This document shows, piece by piece, positions 8,032 to 16,400 of a stretch of DNA of 28,832 bases (the stretch's first letter is position 1; each line of letters begins with the position of its first letter). A model generated the notes under the pieces. The model did not search any database and had not been told where the DNA came from. It saw only the letters and a program-made list of their open reading frames with translations. Source of the stretch: UMGS1696 sp964558485 (GTDB lineage Bacteria > Bacillota > Clostridia > Oscillospirales > CAG-272); contig CAZLED010000031.1 in the NCBI GenBank assembly GCA_964558485.1, positions 1 through 28,832 of the forward strand, in the 5' to 3' direction. Made by a program: the position numbers and the translations under genes.

Positions 8032-8409
8032 ATGGCTACTGAAAAGACCACTCAGATCCTTGACGAAATCAAGGCTCTCACCATTCTGGAACTGGCTGAC
8101 CTGGTTAAGGCAATCGAAGAAGAATTCGGCGTATCCGCAGCTCCCGTAGCTGTTGCTGCTGGTGGCGCTGCTCCTGCCGCTGCTGCTGCTGAAGAAAAGA
8201 CTGAATTCGACGTAGTTCTGAAGTCTTTCGGCGCAAAGAAGCTGGACGTTATCAAGGTCGTTCGCGAACTGACCGGTCTGGGTCTGAAGGAAGCAAAGGA
8301 ACTGGTAGAAGGCGCTCCCAAGACTCTGAAGGAAGGCGCTTCCAAGGAAGATGCAGACGCTATGAAGGAAAAGCTGGTTGCTGCTGGCGCCGAAGTAGAA
8401 ATCAAGTAA
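8032..8409 (+). CDS. rplL: 50S ribosomal protein L7/L12
   Basis: This is the acidic stalk protein that recruits translational GTPases. The 125-residue protein has the N-terminal dimerisation domain (ILDEIKALTILELADLVKAI), an alanine/glycine-rich hinge (about residues 40-55) and the conserved C-terminal domain (FDVVLKSFGAKKLDVIKVVR, GLGLKEAKELVEGAP). The start at 8032 follows CGGAGGA. The spacer from rplJ holds two small hairpins (7926-7939, 7955-7973), which may tune the higher L12 stoichiometry. The gene ends at a strong terminator. Confidence 0.98.
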   Translation: MATEKTTQILDEIKALTILELADLVKAIEEEFGVSAAPVAVAAGGAAPAAAAAEEKTEFDVVLKSFGAKKLDVIKVVRELTGLGLKEAKELVEGAPKTLKEGASKEDADAMKEKLVAAGAEVEIK

Positions 8410-8460
8410 TTTTCGCCAAATTGGTCACCGATATGGTGATGCAAGTTGGGTTCAACGACC

Positions 8461-8491
8461 AAAAACAGGCACCGAGCGGTGTCTGTTTTTT
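8461..8491 (+). terminator. Rho-independent terminator after rplL
   Basis: The stem ACAGGCACC (8465-8473) pairs with GGTGTCTGT (8478-8486) over a 4-nt loop, followed by a run of six T. It lies immediately upstream of the next gene's ribosome-binding site. Confidence 0.9.
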
Positions 8492-8512
8492 GGCTTTATG
8501 AGGATCAACATG

Positions 8513-9349
8513 ATGAAACAAACAAGAGTTGTCACGGTGCAGGATATCTCCTGCTTTGGCAAATGTTCGCTGACGGTGGCGCTGCCAGTGCTGTCCGCCA
8601 TGGGACTGGAATGTGCGGTGATCCCTACGGCTGTACTTTCGACCCACACCGGCGGCTTTCACGGCTGGACCTTCCGGGATCTGACGGCCGATATTCCATC
8701 CGTTGCGGAACACTGGCAGCGTGAGGGTATCGGCTTCGACGGGCTGTACACTGGGTATCTGGGTTCGCCGGAGCAGGCTGCCATGATCGAGAGATTCATT
8801 GCGGATTTCCATCCGGGGACGGTATTTATCGATCCGGCCATGGCAGATTTTGGAAAGCTCTATGCCGGGTTCACTATGGACATCGTGGACGCCATGAAAT
8901 CCCTGTGTGCCAAGGCCGACTACATTGTCCCGAACCTGACGGAAGCGTCGTTTTTGACGGACACCGACTACGACGAGGGCAAGCTGTCGGATCGGTCTGC
9001 CATCCGGGAGCTGCTGACAAAGCTGCTGTCCCTGGGCTGCAAGACGGCGGTGATCACGGGTGTGCAGTTTGACGGCAAAGAAGGAGCGGCGGCGCTGGAT
9101 CGTGCTGGGCAGTACACGGAGTATTTGACCGACCACCTGCCCGTTCGCTGTCACGGCACCGGAGACGTCTACGCCAGCATCTTCTTTGGTGGGCTCATGC
9201 GGGGTCTGCCCATGGACAAGGCGCTGCAGATCGCTGCCGACAACACGGTACGAGCCATTCGTGCCACCATGGGAGACGAGAGCCAATGGTATGGTGTGCG
9301 CTTCGAAGCTGCCATTCCTGCCCTGCTCCACGACCTGGGACTCGCCTAA
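8513..9349 (+). CDS. pdxY: Pyridoxal/pyridoxamine kinase (PdxK/PdxY family)
   Basis: This cytoplasmic kinase phosphorylates B6 vitamers in the salvage route to pyridoxal 5'-phosphate, which the PLP enzyme at 18949-20121 would use. Ribokinase-family features are present: an N-terminal VVTVQDISCFGKCSLTVALP substrate region, STHTGGFHG, VFIDPAMADFG, YIVPNLTEASFLT and the catalytic anion-hole motif HGTGDVYASI near the C-terminus. GAGGA at 8500-8504 fits starts at 8510 or 8513; an in-frame ATG also exists at 8498. I chose 8513 for its 8-nt spacing. No separate promoter is visible after the rplL terminator, so expression may depend on read-through. The exact symbol (pdxK or pdxY) is uncertain. Confidence 0.92.
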   Translation: MKQTRVVTVQDISCFGKCSLTVALPVLSAMGLECAVIPTAVLSTHTGGFHGWTFRDLTADIPSVAEHWQREGIGFDGLYTGYLGSPEQAAMIERFIADFHPGTVFIDPAMADFGKLYAGFTMDIVDAMKSLCAKADYIVPNLTEASFLTDTDYDEGKLSDRSAIRELLTKLLSLGCKTAVITGVQFDGKEGAAALDRAGQYTEYLTDHLPVRCHGTGDVYASIFFGGLMRGLPMDKALQIAADNTVRAIRATMGDESQWYGVRFEAAIPALLHDLGLA

Positions 9350-9360
9350 ACGATGAAGAG

Positions 9361-9393
9361 AAAACCACCCTTTTTTGGAAGGATGGTTTTTTT
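9361..9393 (+). terminator. Terminator after pyridoxal kinase
   Basis: AAAACCACCCTT pairs with AAGGATGGTTTT (one C-A mismatch) over a short loop and runs into a T-tract. It can work in either direction for the convergent genes on both sides. Confidence 0.85.
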
Positions 9394-9447
9394 CGTATTG
9401 ATGTGTATCGGAAGTATTTCATTCGGAACGGTCATGTTCCGCCATGC

Positions 9448-9481
9448 GACTTCTGCCATCTAACTTTTGATTTCTGACTTA
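9448..9481 (-). repeat. Heptad repeat array at the 3' end of the GH4 gene
   Basis: Read on the minus strand, the gene ends ...GAG-TAA and runs directly into about five degenerate 7-bp units (AGTCAGA, AATCAAA, AGTTAGA, TGGCAGA, AGTCGCA). The first unit overlaps the stop codon. Confidence 0.7.
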
Positions 9482-10792
9482 CTCCTTATAGTCGCCCAGG
9501 AATTCCTCGTTGACAGCAAAGATGGCGTCGGTCATGTCCTTGATCTCCTGCAGACTGCATACGGCGGAGGTCAGCGGATCCATGCACACGGCCTGGAAGA
9601 CCTTGCGCTTGTTCTTTTCCATAGCAGCTTCCACCACCAGGTTTTCCACAGATGCGGTGGTGTTCACCAGGATGGCGATGTGGAACGGCAGTGCACCCAC
9701 GTATTGCTTCCGGAATCCGGCTTCGCTGGCGTACACGGGGATCTCTACGCAGGCGTCGTGGGGCAGATTGGTGATGCAGCCATCGTTGAGGACGTTGCCG
9801 TTGAACCAGAATGGCGTGTGGTCGCCGATGGTGGCATTGAAGATATTGCCGGCGTATTCGTTGCTGCGATGGGGATCCACGGTGGCGGTTTCCAGCCAGG
9901 TCTGGAATTCGGCTCGCCAGTCACGCTGCAGGCGATAGTTCAGGGAGAAGGCGTATTCACCGGGGTTCCAGTTGGTGCCGTGGGTGCAATACTTTTCGAT
10001 CAGGTCGGGACGCTTCCGGAACCACTGGTTGTATTCAGAGTTGTGTCCGCTGGATTCGGTGACGTAATAGTCCAGATGCTTGAACATTTCGTTGCGGACG
10101 ATCTCTTTGTTGTAGAATTCGGGATCTTCGATCTTTTTCCGCAGTGCCGGATACAGGTCTTCACCGTGGTGCTTCAGCTCCAGGTAGAACGCCTGGTGGT
10201 TGACGCCGGCACACAGGTACTGCACCTCGTTCACCGGCACGCCCAGCCAGCCTGCCAGCATGGCGACCGTTCCCTGCACGCTATGGCACAGACCGGTGAC
10301 GTTGACCTTGGTGTAGGTCTGCATGGCTTTGCACAGCATGGACATGGGGTTGGTGTAGTTGAGGAAGACGGCGTTCGGGCAATATTTCTCGATGTCGTGG
10401 CAGATATCCAGCATCAGGGGAATATTGCGCAGGGCCCGGAAAATGCCGGAGACGCTGCGGGTATCGCCGATATTGGTGTCAACGCCAAAGGTCTTGGGGA
10501 TCTCGATCTCGTGCCGCCAGATGTCGATGTCGCCATTGAAGACGGTACACAGCACGCCGTCTGCCCCTTCCAAGGCTTCCCTGCGGCTCATGGTAGAGGT
10601 GATCTTTGCCGTGCCACCCATAGCGGCGTTGATCTTGTCGCAAACCTTGTGGATCAGTGCCAGCCGTTCTGCGTGGATATCCATCAGTGCGATCTCGCAG
10701 TCCGCAAAGGCCGGGAACGTCAACAGGTCCCGTACCAGATTTCGTGTGAAAATGAAGCTGCCCGCTCCAATAAACGCAAATTTCTTCGGCAT
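9479..10792 (-). CDS. melA: GH4 family NAD-dependent alpha-galactosidase/alpha-glucosidase
   Basis: This cytoplasmic GH4 enzyme cleaves glycosides by an NAD+- and Mn2+-dependent oxidation-elimination mechanism. The 437-residue protein has an N-terminal Rossmann motif (FIGAGS), the LNYTNPM segment, and the metal ligands expected in MelA-type GH4: C169 in GLCHSVQGT and H199 in GVNHQAF. Length is typical. The start at 10792 (MPKKFAFIG) has AAGGAGG upstream; the ORF is open further but without a ribosome-binding site. The gene has its own promoter and may serve raffinose- or galactoside-type sugars, but GH4 members also act on glucosides and glucuronides, so substrate and symbol are provisional. 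Confidence 0.88.
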   Translation of the reverse strand: MPKKFAFIGAGSFIFTRNLVRDLLTFPAFADCEIALMDIHAERLALIHKVCDKINAAMGGTAKITSTMSRREALEGADGVLCTVFNGDIDIWRHEIEIPKTFGVDTNIGDTRSVSGIFRALRNIPLMLDICHDIEKYCPNAVFLNYTNPMSMLCKAMQTYTKVNVTGLCHSVQGTVAMLAGWLGVPVNEVQYLCAGVNHQAFYLELKHHGEDLYPALRKKIEDPEFYNKEIVRNEMFKHLDYYVTESSGHNSEYNQWFRKRPDLIEKYCTHGTNWNPGEYAFSLNYRLQRDWRAEFQTWLETATVDPHRSNEYAGNIFNATIGDHTPFWFNGNVLNDGCITNLPHDACVEIPVYASEAGFRKQYVGALPFHIAILVNTTASVENLVVEAAMEKNKRKVFQAVCMDPLTSAVCSLQEIKDMTDAIFAVNEEFLGDYKE

Positions 10793-10902
10793 GATTTTGT
10801 TCCTCCTTGGGTACAAGAAACGAAGGGCACAAACGATTTTTTCACCGGATCCATGTGCCACGGTGCATTGTACGCCTTCGGGATCGGTTTTGGTATGCTT
10901 CC

Positions 10903-10931
10903 ATTATAGCAGGTCGTGGTACGATTTGCAA
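10903..10931 (-). promoter_or_regulatory. Promoter of the GH4 gene
   Basis: On the minus strand TTGCAA (10926-10931), a 17-bp spacer and TATAAT (10903-10908) lie about 110 bp upstream of the start codon. Confidence 0.8.
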
Positions 10932-10944
10932 GGGGTTCCCGGCA

Positions 10945-10978
10945 AAAAAACAAAAAAACATCGATCCGTAGACCGATG
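10945..10978 (-). terminator. Terminator after the zinc-ribbon gene
   Basis: On the minus strand CATCGGTC (10971-10978) pairs with GATCGATG (10959-10966) around a TACG tetraloop, followed by a run of seven T. The stable C(UACG)G loop makes this a strong terminator. Confidence 0.9.
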
Positions 10979-10992
10979 CTTTTGTTGGAAAC

Positions 10993-11358
10993 TTAAAACA
11001 GGCTCATGGCGCTGTCTGTTACGCTGGCGGTGAGAGAACCCAGCGCACCCAGCATGGCGGCACTGAGCACCATGTTGATCACATAAAAGATCAGGTATGC
11101 TCTGGCAAAATGCTTCCGGTTCACGGCGGTGTGTCTACTGAAGCCCCAGTACAGCATCAGCACCAGTCCCACGATCGGAATGGAAAACAGCACCATCATC
11201 AATAGATAGTCGCCCACCGACAGCACGTCCGTCTTTGGCTGCTGTAGCGGAAGTCCACAGTTGCCGCAAAAGGTGGCGTTCTCCGGTACCACGGCGCCAC
11301 ACCGGGGACAATGCTTCTCCTGCGGTGGATACGGCGCATTGTATTCGTTATCGTTCAT
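10993..11358 (-). CDS. Zinc-ribbon membrane protein of unknown function
   Basis: This 121-residue protein has an N-terminal zinc ribbon (CPRCGAVVPENATFCGNCG, four cysteines near residues 17-34) and two hydrophobic helices (about residues 47-70 and 86-110), so it is likely a small inner-membrane protein with a cytoplasmic zinc ribbon. Such proteins are common in Clostridia and have no specific known role. The start at 11358 is preceded by GAGGT. It lies 70 bp downstream of the EIIC gene on the same strand and may be co-transcribed with it. Confidence 0.8.
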   Translation of the reverse strand: MNDNEYNAPYPPQEKHCPRCGAVVPENATFCGNCGLPLQQPKTDVLSVGDYLLMMVLFSIPIVGLVLMLYWGFSRHTAVNRKHFARAYLIFYVINMVLSAAMLGALGSLTASVTDSAMSLF

Positions 11359-11428
11359 TTGGTTACCTCGTTATCGTTATATCATGTTCGTTTGTGTAGT
11401 TTTCTCGGATATTTGGGTTCGCCGAAAC

Positions 11429-12469
11429 TCAAAGCTGTTGGTCGCCGAAGCGGATCCAACCCAGCTTGCGCATGATCTCGCTGAAGACGAAGGACAGCAC
11501 CGCCGGCAGCACGATGCAGCAGACCAGCATACCGATCCACATATTGGCGCCAGCATTCTGGGTAGAGCCCATGTCGGTCAGGATGCCAAGGGGACCCACA
11601 AGCCCACAGGTGCCCATACCAGCCGAAACGCCCGTGCACTCCAAATGGAAGACCAGTGTCGAGATCGGCCCCACGATAGCAGAAGCTAAGGTTGCCGGGA
11701 TCCAGATCTGCGGTCTGCGACAAATGTTGCCCATCTGCAGCATGGAGGTGCCAAGACCCTGGGATACCACGCCACCCCAGCCGTTTTCCCGGAAGCTGGA
11801 TGCCGCAAAGCCTACCATCTGCGCACAGCAGCCCACCACAGCAGCACCGCCTGCTATGCCTGTGATGCCGATCATGGAGCAGATCGCCGCAGAGGAAATG
11901 GGCAGGGTCAGGATGATGCCGACCACCACCGACACGATGATCCCCATCACGAACGGGTGCAGCTCCGTGGCTGTGTTGATGAACTCCCCTAAGTAATACA
12001 TGATGTACGCCACAGCCGGGCAGAGCAGCTTCGCCACACCGAAGCCCACCAGGATAGTCACAGACGGCGTTACCAGAATATCCACCTTGGTCTTCTTCGA
12101 CACCAGCATACCCAGCTCCACCGCTGCGATCACGGCAAAAAACGCACCAGCCGGACCGGCCGTGTAGTGGATCACCTGGTCAGCACCGATGGCAATGTCC
12201 GCACCCAAGCTGTATCCGGCACTGCCCACCACGGCACAGGAGAACAACACCAGCGGATGGGCCTTCATAGCGTTTGCCACGGCTACACCGATCGCCATTC
12301 CCGACGCCGCAGACGCTATGCCGGCCAGCTCGATGAGGAAGTCCAGGTGCAGGTATTGCCCGATGGTCTTGAAAATCGTGCCAATGAGCAGCGACGCAAA
12401 CAGCCCCTGCGCCATCGCTCCCATGGCATCGATGAAATATTTCTTCGGATAGTCTCGTAGTTTTTGCAT
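11429..12469 (-). CDS. PfoR-type PTS EIIC-like membrane protein (PTS_EIIC_2)
   Basis: This 346-residue polytopic membrane protein has about eight to ten hydrophobic segments, among them AMAQGLFASLLIGTIFKTIG, GIIVSVVVGIILTLPISSAA and MWIGMLVCCIVLPAVLSFVF. The pattern matches the EIIC_2/PfoR family, which has EIIC-like membrane domains but usually no EIIA/EIIB domain; the name comes from a regulator of perfringolysin in C. perfringens. None of the PTS phosphorylation domains is encoded nearby. Substrate and whether it transports or senses are unknown. A TTGTAT-N17-TATACT promoter lies upstream, and the gene is divergent from ybaK across a repeat-rich region. Confidence 0.85.
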   Translation of the reverse strand: MQKLRDYPKKYFIDAMGAMAQGLFASLLIGTIFKTIGQYLHLDFLIELAGIASAASGMAIGVAVANAMKAHPLVLFSCAVVGSAGYSLGADIAIGADQVIHYTAGPAGAFFAVIAAVELGMLVSKKTKVDILVTPSVTILVGFGVAKLLCPAVAYIMYYLGEFINTATELHPFVMGIIVSVVVGIILTLPISSAAICSMIGITGIAGGAAVVGCCAQMVGFAASSFRENGWGGVVSQGLGTSMLQMGNICRRPQIWIPATLASAIVGPISTLVFHLECTGVSAGMGTCGLVGPLGILTDMGSTQNAGANMWIGMLVCCIVLPAVLSFVFSEIMRKLGWIRFGDQQL

Positions 12470-12504
12470 GATTTTTCTCGCTTTCGCATCGTGTTAGTGA
12501 GAGT

Positions 12505-12533
12505 AGTATAGCACAAAATCCGCCCAGATACAA
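12505..12533 (-). promoter_or_regulatory. Promoter of the PfoR-type EIIC gene
   Basis: On the minus strand TTGTAT (12528-12533), 17 bp and TATACT (12505-12510) lie 36 bp upstream of the ATG. Confidence 0.6.
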
Positions 12534-12545
12534 TGGACAGATTAG

Positions 12546-12590
12546 CACATTTTCTTCACAATTTTCTCACATTTTCTCACGTTTCTACAC
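12546..12590. repeat. Direct-repeat array in the divergent EIIC/ybaK promoter region
   Basis: Four and a half near-identical 10-11 bp units of the form CACATTTTCTT (starts 12546, 12557, 12568, 12578) sit between the two divergent promoters. The period is close to one helical turn, so the units face the same side of the DNA, as expected for a cooperative protein-binding array. Confidence 0.6.
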
Positions 12591-12619
12591 TTGTTTTTTG
12601 CGCAAAAATGTGGTAAACT
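12591..12619 (+). promoter_or_regulatory. Promoter for ybaK
   Basis: TTGTTT (12591-12596), a 17-bp spacer and TAAACT (12614-12619) give a leader of about 150 nt. A second possible promoter (TTGAAC-N16-TATAAA, 12720-12747) is closer to the gene. Confidence 0.5.
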
Positions 12620-12777
12620 AATAGGACGGGGATTTTTGTGAGAAAACGAGAAAAAGCAGTTCCATAAAAAAGTTTTTGCACAGCTTTTTTCAAAAAGCGC
12701 GTCTCTCCTTCTGATAAATTTGAACTACTATATTCAACAAATATAAACAGAAAAACCGTAGAAAGGATCAAACGAAC

Positions 12778-13248
12778 ATGGTGAAGACAAATGCGCTGCG
12801 GCTGGTGGAAGCGGCAGGGATCCCATTTGATACATTGGAATATGAAGTGGACGAAAGCGACCTGAGCGGTGTGCATATCGCCGAACAAAAGGGACTGGAC
12901 CCCGATATGGTGTTCAAGACCCTGGTCACCCGTGGCGATAAGAACGGCATCAACGTGTTCTGTATTCCGGTGGCCATGGAGCTGGATCTGAAAAAATGCG
13001 CCCAGGTCTCCGGCAACAAAAAGGTCGAAATGATCCACGTGAAGGAGCTGCTGGGTCTCACCGGCTACATCCGTGGCGGCTGCTCTCCGGTGGGCATGAA
13101 GAAGCTCTACCCCACCTGGATCGATGAGACCGCTACCCTGTTCGACCGGTTCTACGTCAGCGCCGGCGTCCGGGGAATGCAGATGCACCTGTCCCCCATC
13201 GCACTGGCCGACTACATCGGTGCACAGTTTGCGGATGTCACTATGTGA
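12778..13248 (+). CDS. ybaK: Cys-tRNA(Pro)/Ala-tRNA deacylase (YbaK/EbsC family)
   Basis: This trans-editing enzyme hydrolyses mischarged Cys-tRNA(Pro) in the cytoplasm. The 156-residue protein matches YbaK throughout: MVKTNALRLVEAAGI, the conserved VFKTLVTRGDK region containing the active-site lysine, LDLKKCAQVSGNKKVEM, the GYIRGGCSPVGMKK loop and a C-terminal SAGVRGMQMHLSP. The start at 12778 has AAAGGA about 11 nt upstream. The stop codon is immediately followed by a heptad repeat array and then a terminator. Confidence 0.95.
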   Translation: MVKTNALRLVEAAGIPFDTLEYEVDESDLSGVHIAEQKGLDPDMVFKTLVTRGDKNGINVFCIPVAMELDLKKCAQVSGNKKVEMIHVKELLGLTGYIRGGCSPVGMKKLYPTWIDETATLFDRFYVSAGVRGMQMHLSPIALADYIGAQFADVTM

Positions 13249-13281
13249 AGGCAGAAGTCAGAGGTTAGAAGTCAGAAGTCA
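13249..13281 (+). repeat. Heptad repeat array at the 3' end of ybaK
   Basis: Directly after the TGA stop come about five 7-bp units (AGGCAGA, AGTCAGA, GGTTAGA, AGTCAGA, AGTCATA). The purine-rich strand is the coding strand, as at the other genes. Confidence 0.75.
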
Positions 13282-13303
13282 TACGGCGGAAGTTTTATGA
13301 TAT

Positions 13304-13339
13304 AGCGTTTGTCTGGTTGTTCCGGGCAGGCGCTTTTTT
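13304..13339 (+). terminator. Terminator after ybaK
   Basis: A 13-bp stem with several G-U pairs (13304-13316 with 13322-13334) is followed by six T. Confidence 0.85.
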
Positions 13340-13358
13340 GTTTTCATGGAAAGAACAA

Positions 13359-13414
13359 AAGAAGTGTACAAACTTCCTTGGGCATATGCCTTTGGGAAAT
13401 TTGTACACTTCTTA
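13359..13414 (-). terminator. Terminator for the M14 peptidase gene (possibly bidirectional)
   Basis: A long inverted repeat pairs AAGAAGTGTACAAA with TTTGTACACTTCTT and continues inward through TTCC/GGAA; the loop region contains the palindrome GGCATATGCC. On the minus strand it is followed by a T-rich tract, just downstream of the peptidase stop. Confidence 0.8.
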
Positions 13415-13425
13415 TTTACCTTCTG

Positions 13426-16400
13426 TTATTCCGCAACAGCGGCGGTCGTCACTACGATCACGTAGTCCTCGCTGGCTGCCGTGATGGTGTAAGCATTCAG
13501 ATTGTCCAGCTCCACTGCTTCACCGTTCACGGTAACGGCAGTGATCTCGTAGCCGTCAGCTACCGTGAAGCGAATGGTGCGGCGTGCGCCAAAGTGCATC
13601 TGGAAGGCTTCCTTCGTGTTGACGGTCACACCTTCACCCAGCTCCAGTACTACGTCGTACCGATCATACAGAGCCGGATAATGCGGTGCATTCTTGGCAT
13701 CGTTGGAAGGAGATACAGTCTCTTCGTCTTCGACCGTTGCGTCTTCAACAACCGGTGCTTCGGCGGTGGTGTCGGCCACGTCTTCGGTCACTTCTTCCAC
13801 GGCTTCCGTAGATTCCGTAACTTCTTCCAGTACCGGTGCTTCTTCGGTTTCTTCTACAGCAGGTGCTTCTTCGGCGGCGATGTAGTCGTCACCCAGCATA
13901 TTGGCGTAGATGAAGTTGGAGATGAAGGCGTATTCGTCTCTCTGGTGACCCTTGTTGGTCAGGGTGTTGGCGAACAGAACCACGTTCACATCGTTGCCTT
14001 CTGCATTCTTCCCTTCGTAAGCGATACCCTGGATGGAGCCATTCAGGTATGCGTCTGCGTAGGTCTTCTGCTCGTCGTCAATGGCCTGTACAAAGCCTTC
14101 GGTAGGCATCTTGGTGCCGTCCATCTGGACCAGCACGTCAGCGCCTTCCGGAATAGCGGTGAAGTAACCCACGCCGTAGCCGTAGAACACGTCATCGTTG
14201 TCGGTCACATAGCTTGCGTTCACCAGGGTGGTGGTGGGGTAGGTCACGTAGGCCAGGCAGTCCATACCGTAAGCGGAATCCCGAACCAGGGTCTCGCCGA
14301 ACAGAGCCTTGTAGCCACGGGCAGCAGAGGAGCTGTAGCCCATGTAGGGGGTACCGGCCTGGACAGCAGCCAGAGCGTCTTCGTTCAGTGCGGAGGCACC
14401 TACGATCACGTCGGCTTCGGCAGGATCGGTGGTCACGGTGAAGTTCATCATTTCCATAGCGATCCGGTCATAGTTCCAGCTGGTGTTCGTCACACGGTTG
14501 GTGTAGATAAAGCCGGACTGTGCTTCTGCCGGGATACCGGTGATATATACCTTGGGAGCGGCGGTGATCACCTTGGCTGCCGGTGCTTCTGCCACAGCGG
14601 TACCGGTCAGCAGGTACTGTTCTGCCACGGTTGCCCATGCAGCAGCGTCGGTGATGAAGTCGCCATAGAATGCGCTTTCTGCATCGGTCACAACGGCCAC
14701 CTTGGCACCAGCGTTCAGCAGAGCGTTCACAGCGGCGGTGGAATCTTCAGAAGCGTTGGAGATCACAACATATTCGCCTTCGCCGGTCAGCACGGAGGCC
14801 ACGGTTGCAGCGTAGGTCACGCAAGCCTCGTAGTCCATGGCATCGCCACAAACAGCAGCAATGGCGGTGTAGGCATCGGGCTCGGTAACGGTGATCATAT
14901 CGAAGCCACGGGTCTCGTTGAAGGTGGTGATGCCTTCGGAGTACAGGTCGGACCAGTTCTGGATCAGGGTGCCGTCGTACAGAGCGCCGTTGGCAACGGA
15001 ACGCTTTGCCTGGTACATGGACACGATCATGGTGCCGGCCGGGTAGGTTACGTCTTCGTAGGTGAAGGCATCGGTGGTCACATTGATCTTCACGTCGTTC
15101 CGGGACAGCCATACCATCATGTCACGGGCGGCTTGCAGGTTGGTCTGGTTGGCGCCATCCAGGGGAATGATGTAGCATTCGGGATAGAAGTTGCCGTTTT
15201 CGCCTTCTGCGGTGTATTCGGGACGGAAGATATCCATCTCGGCCCCTTCGGTGTCATACTGGTCGGTGAGCCACTGGCCTACCAGCTCGTATGCATCGGA
15301 GTTGGCATTGGTCACGCCACGTTCGAAAATCTTGGTCTGTGCGGTCAGGTAACCGATCTTTTCGGATGCGATATAGTTGGACTGACCCAGCATACCGTAC
15401 TGCACCAGAGCAGCAGCATCGTCGTTGTAAGCAGGCAGCTCCACGGTGTAGGAAACTGTCCCCTGCAGCATAGCGAACTGGGGGGTGTAGGAGGTGGACA
15501 TATCGTCCCAGGGTTCCCAATAGGGCAGCTCGTTGCCTTCTGCATCCACAGTGGTATACAGGTAGTCTCTCTGGGGAATTACGTAGGAGTTGTAGCTATC
15601 GTTGTTGGCAACGGCAGCGATACCCAGTGCTTCACCACCGGTCATCAGGTGCTCGGCCAGCAGGTCATATTCAAAGTTGGGTTCGTGCGGCGGGTCGCAG
15701 GGTTCGCACTGGAACTGTTCTACTCTGCCGTGGAATTCCACGAAGGAAACGGGGTTGTAGGTACCGATGAGGTGCTGCATATTCTGGGTCTCTTCGGTGG
15801 TCTGGAAGGAGTTGTCCCGGTTCAGGTCGTAGCCGTTGGAAGCGTAACGGGTCACGTATTCACGACCTTCTACATTCTCTTCGGGCACGATGATGAAGAA
15901 CACATCGGACAGCAGCTCATCTACAGTCGTAGAAACAACTTCTTTGTCGTAGAACTTGTCCATATCCACCACGCCGGAGACATCCTTGCCGTCCCGGAGG
16001 AAACCAAGGTAGGTAGCCACGTCAGCCACCAGATCCGGCACGTGCATACCCTGCTCTGCCATCTCAAGATCCAGCTGTGCCTTGCCTTCTTCGGTCAGAC
16101 CGGTCAGGTTGGTGTAGGACAGCACGCCGTCCTCGGTAGCGGCAGCTTCCAGCAGCATCCAGGTGAATTCCATGATACCGTCGGTGGCAGCCACTTCGTT
16201 TGCGTGGATGTTGGAGTACAGCACGGGCACACGCAGGTCGTCGTATTCGCCAGCCTCGATGGCAGCCAGTGCAGCGGTGGGATCGGATTCAGCCAGGTCG
16301 GTGAAGGCCATCCATGCGTCTACGGAAGCCTTATCGTCAGCCAGGATCATGTAGGGCATATCCATAGCTTCGTAGATCTCGCCGGAGGAAGTACCCATGG

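Noticed and set aside
13426..13720. Possible LPxTG sortase signal at the C-terminus of the M14-like protein
   Set aside because: No LPxTG-like motif, hydrophobic tail or positively charged end is present; the protein ends in a beta-rich domain.
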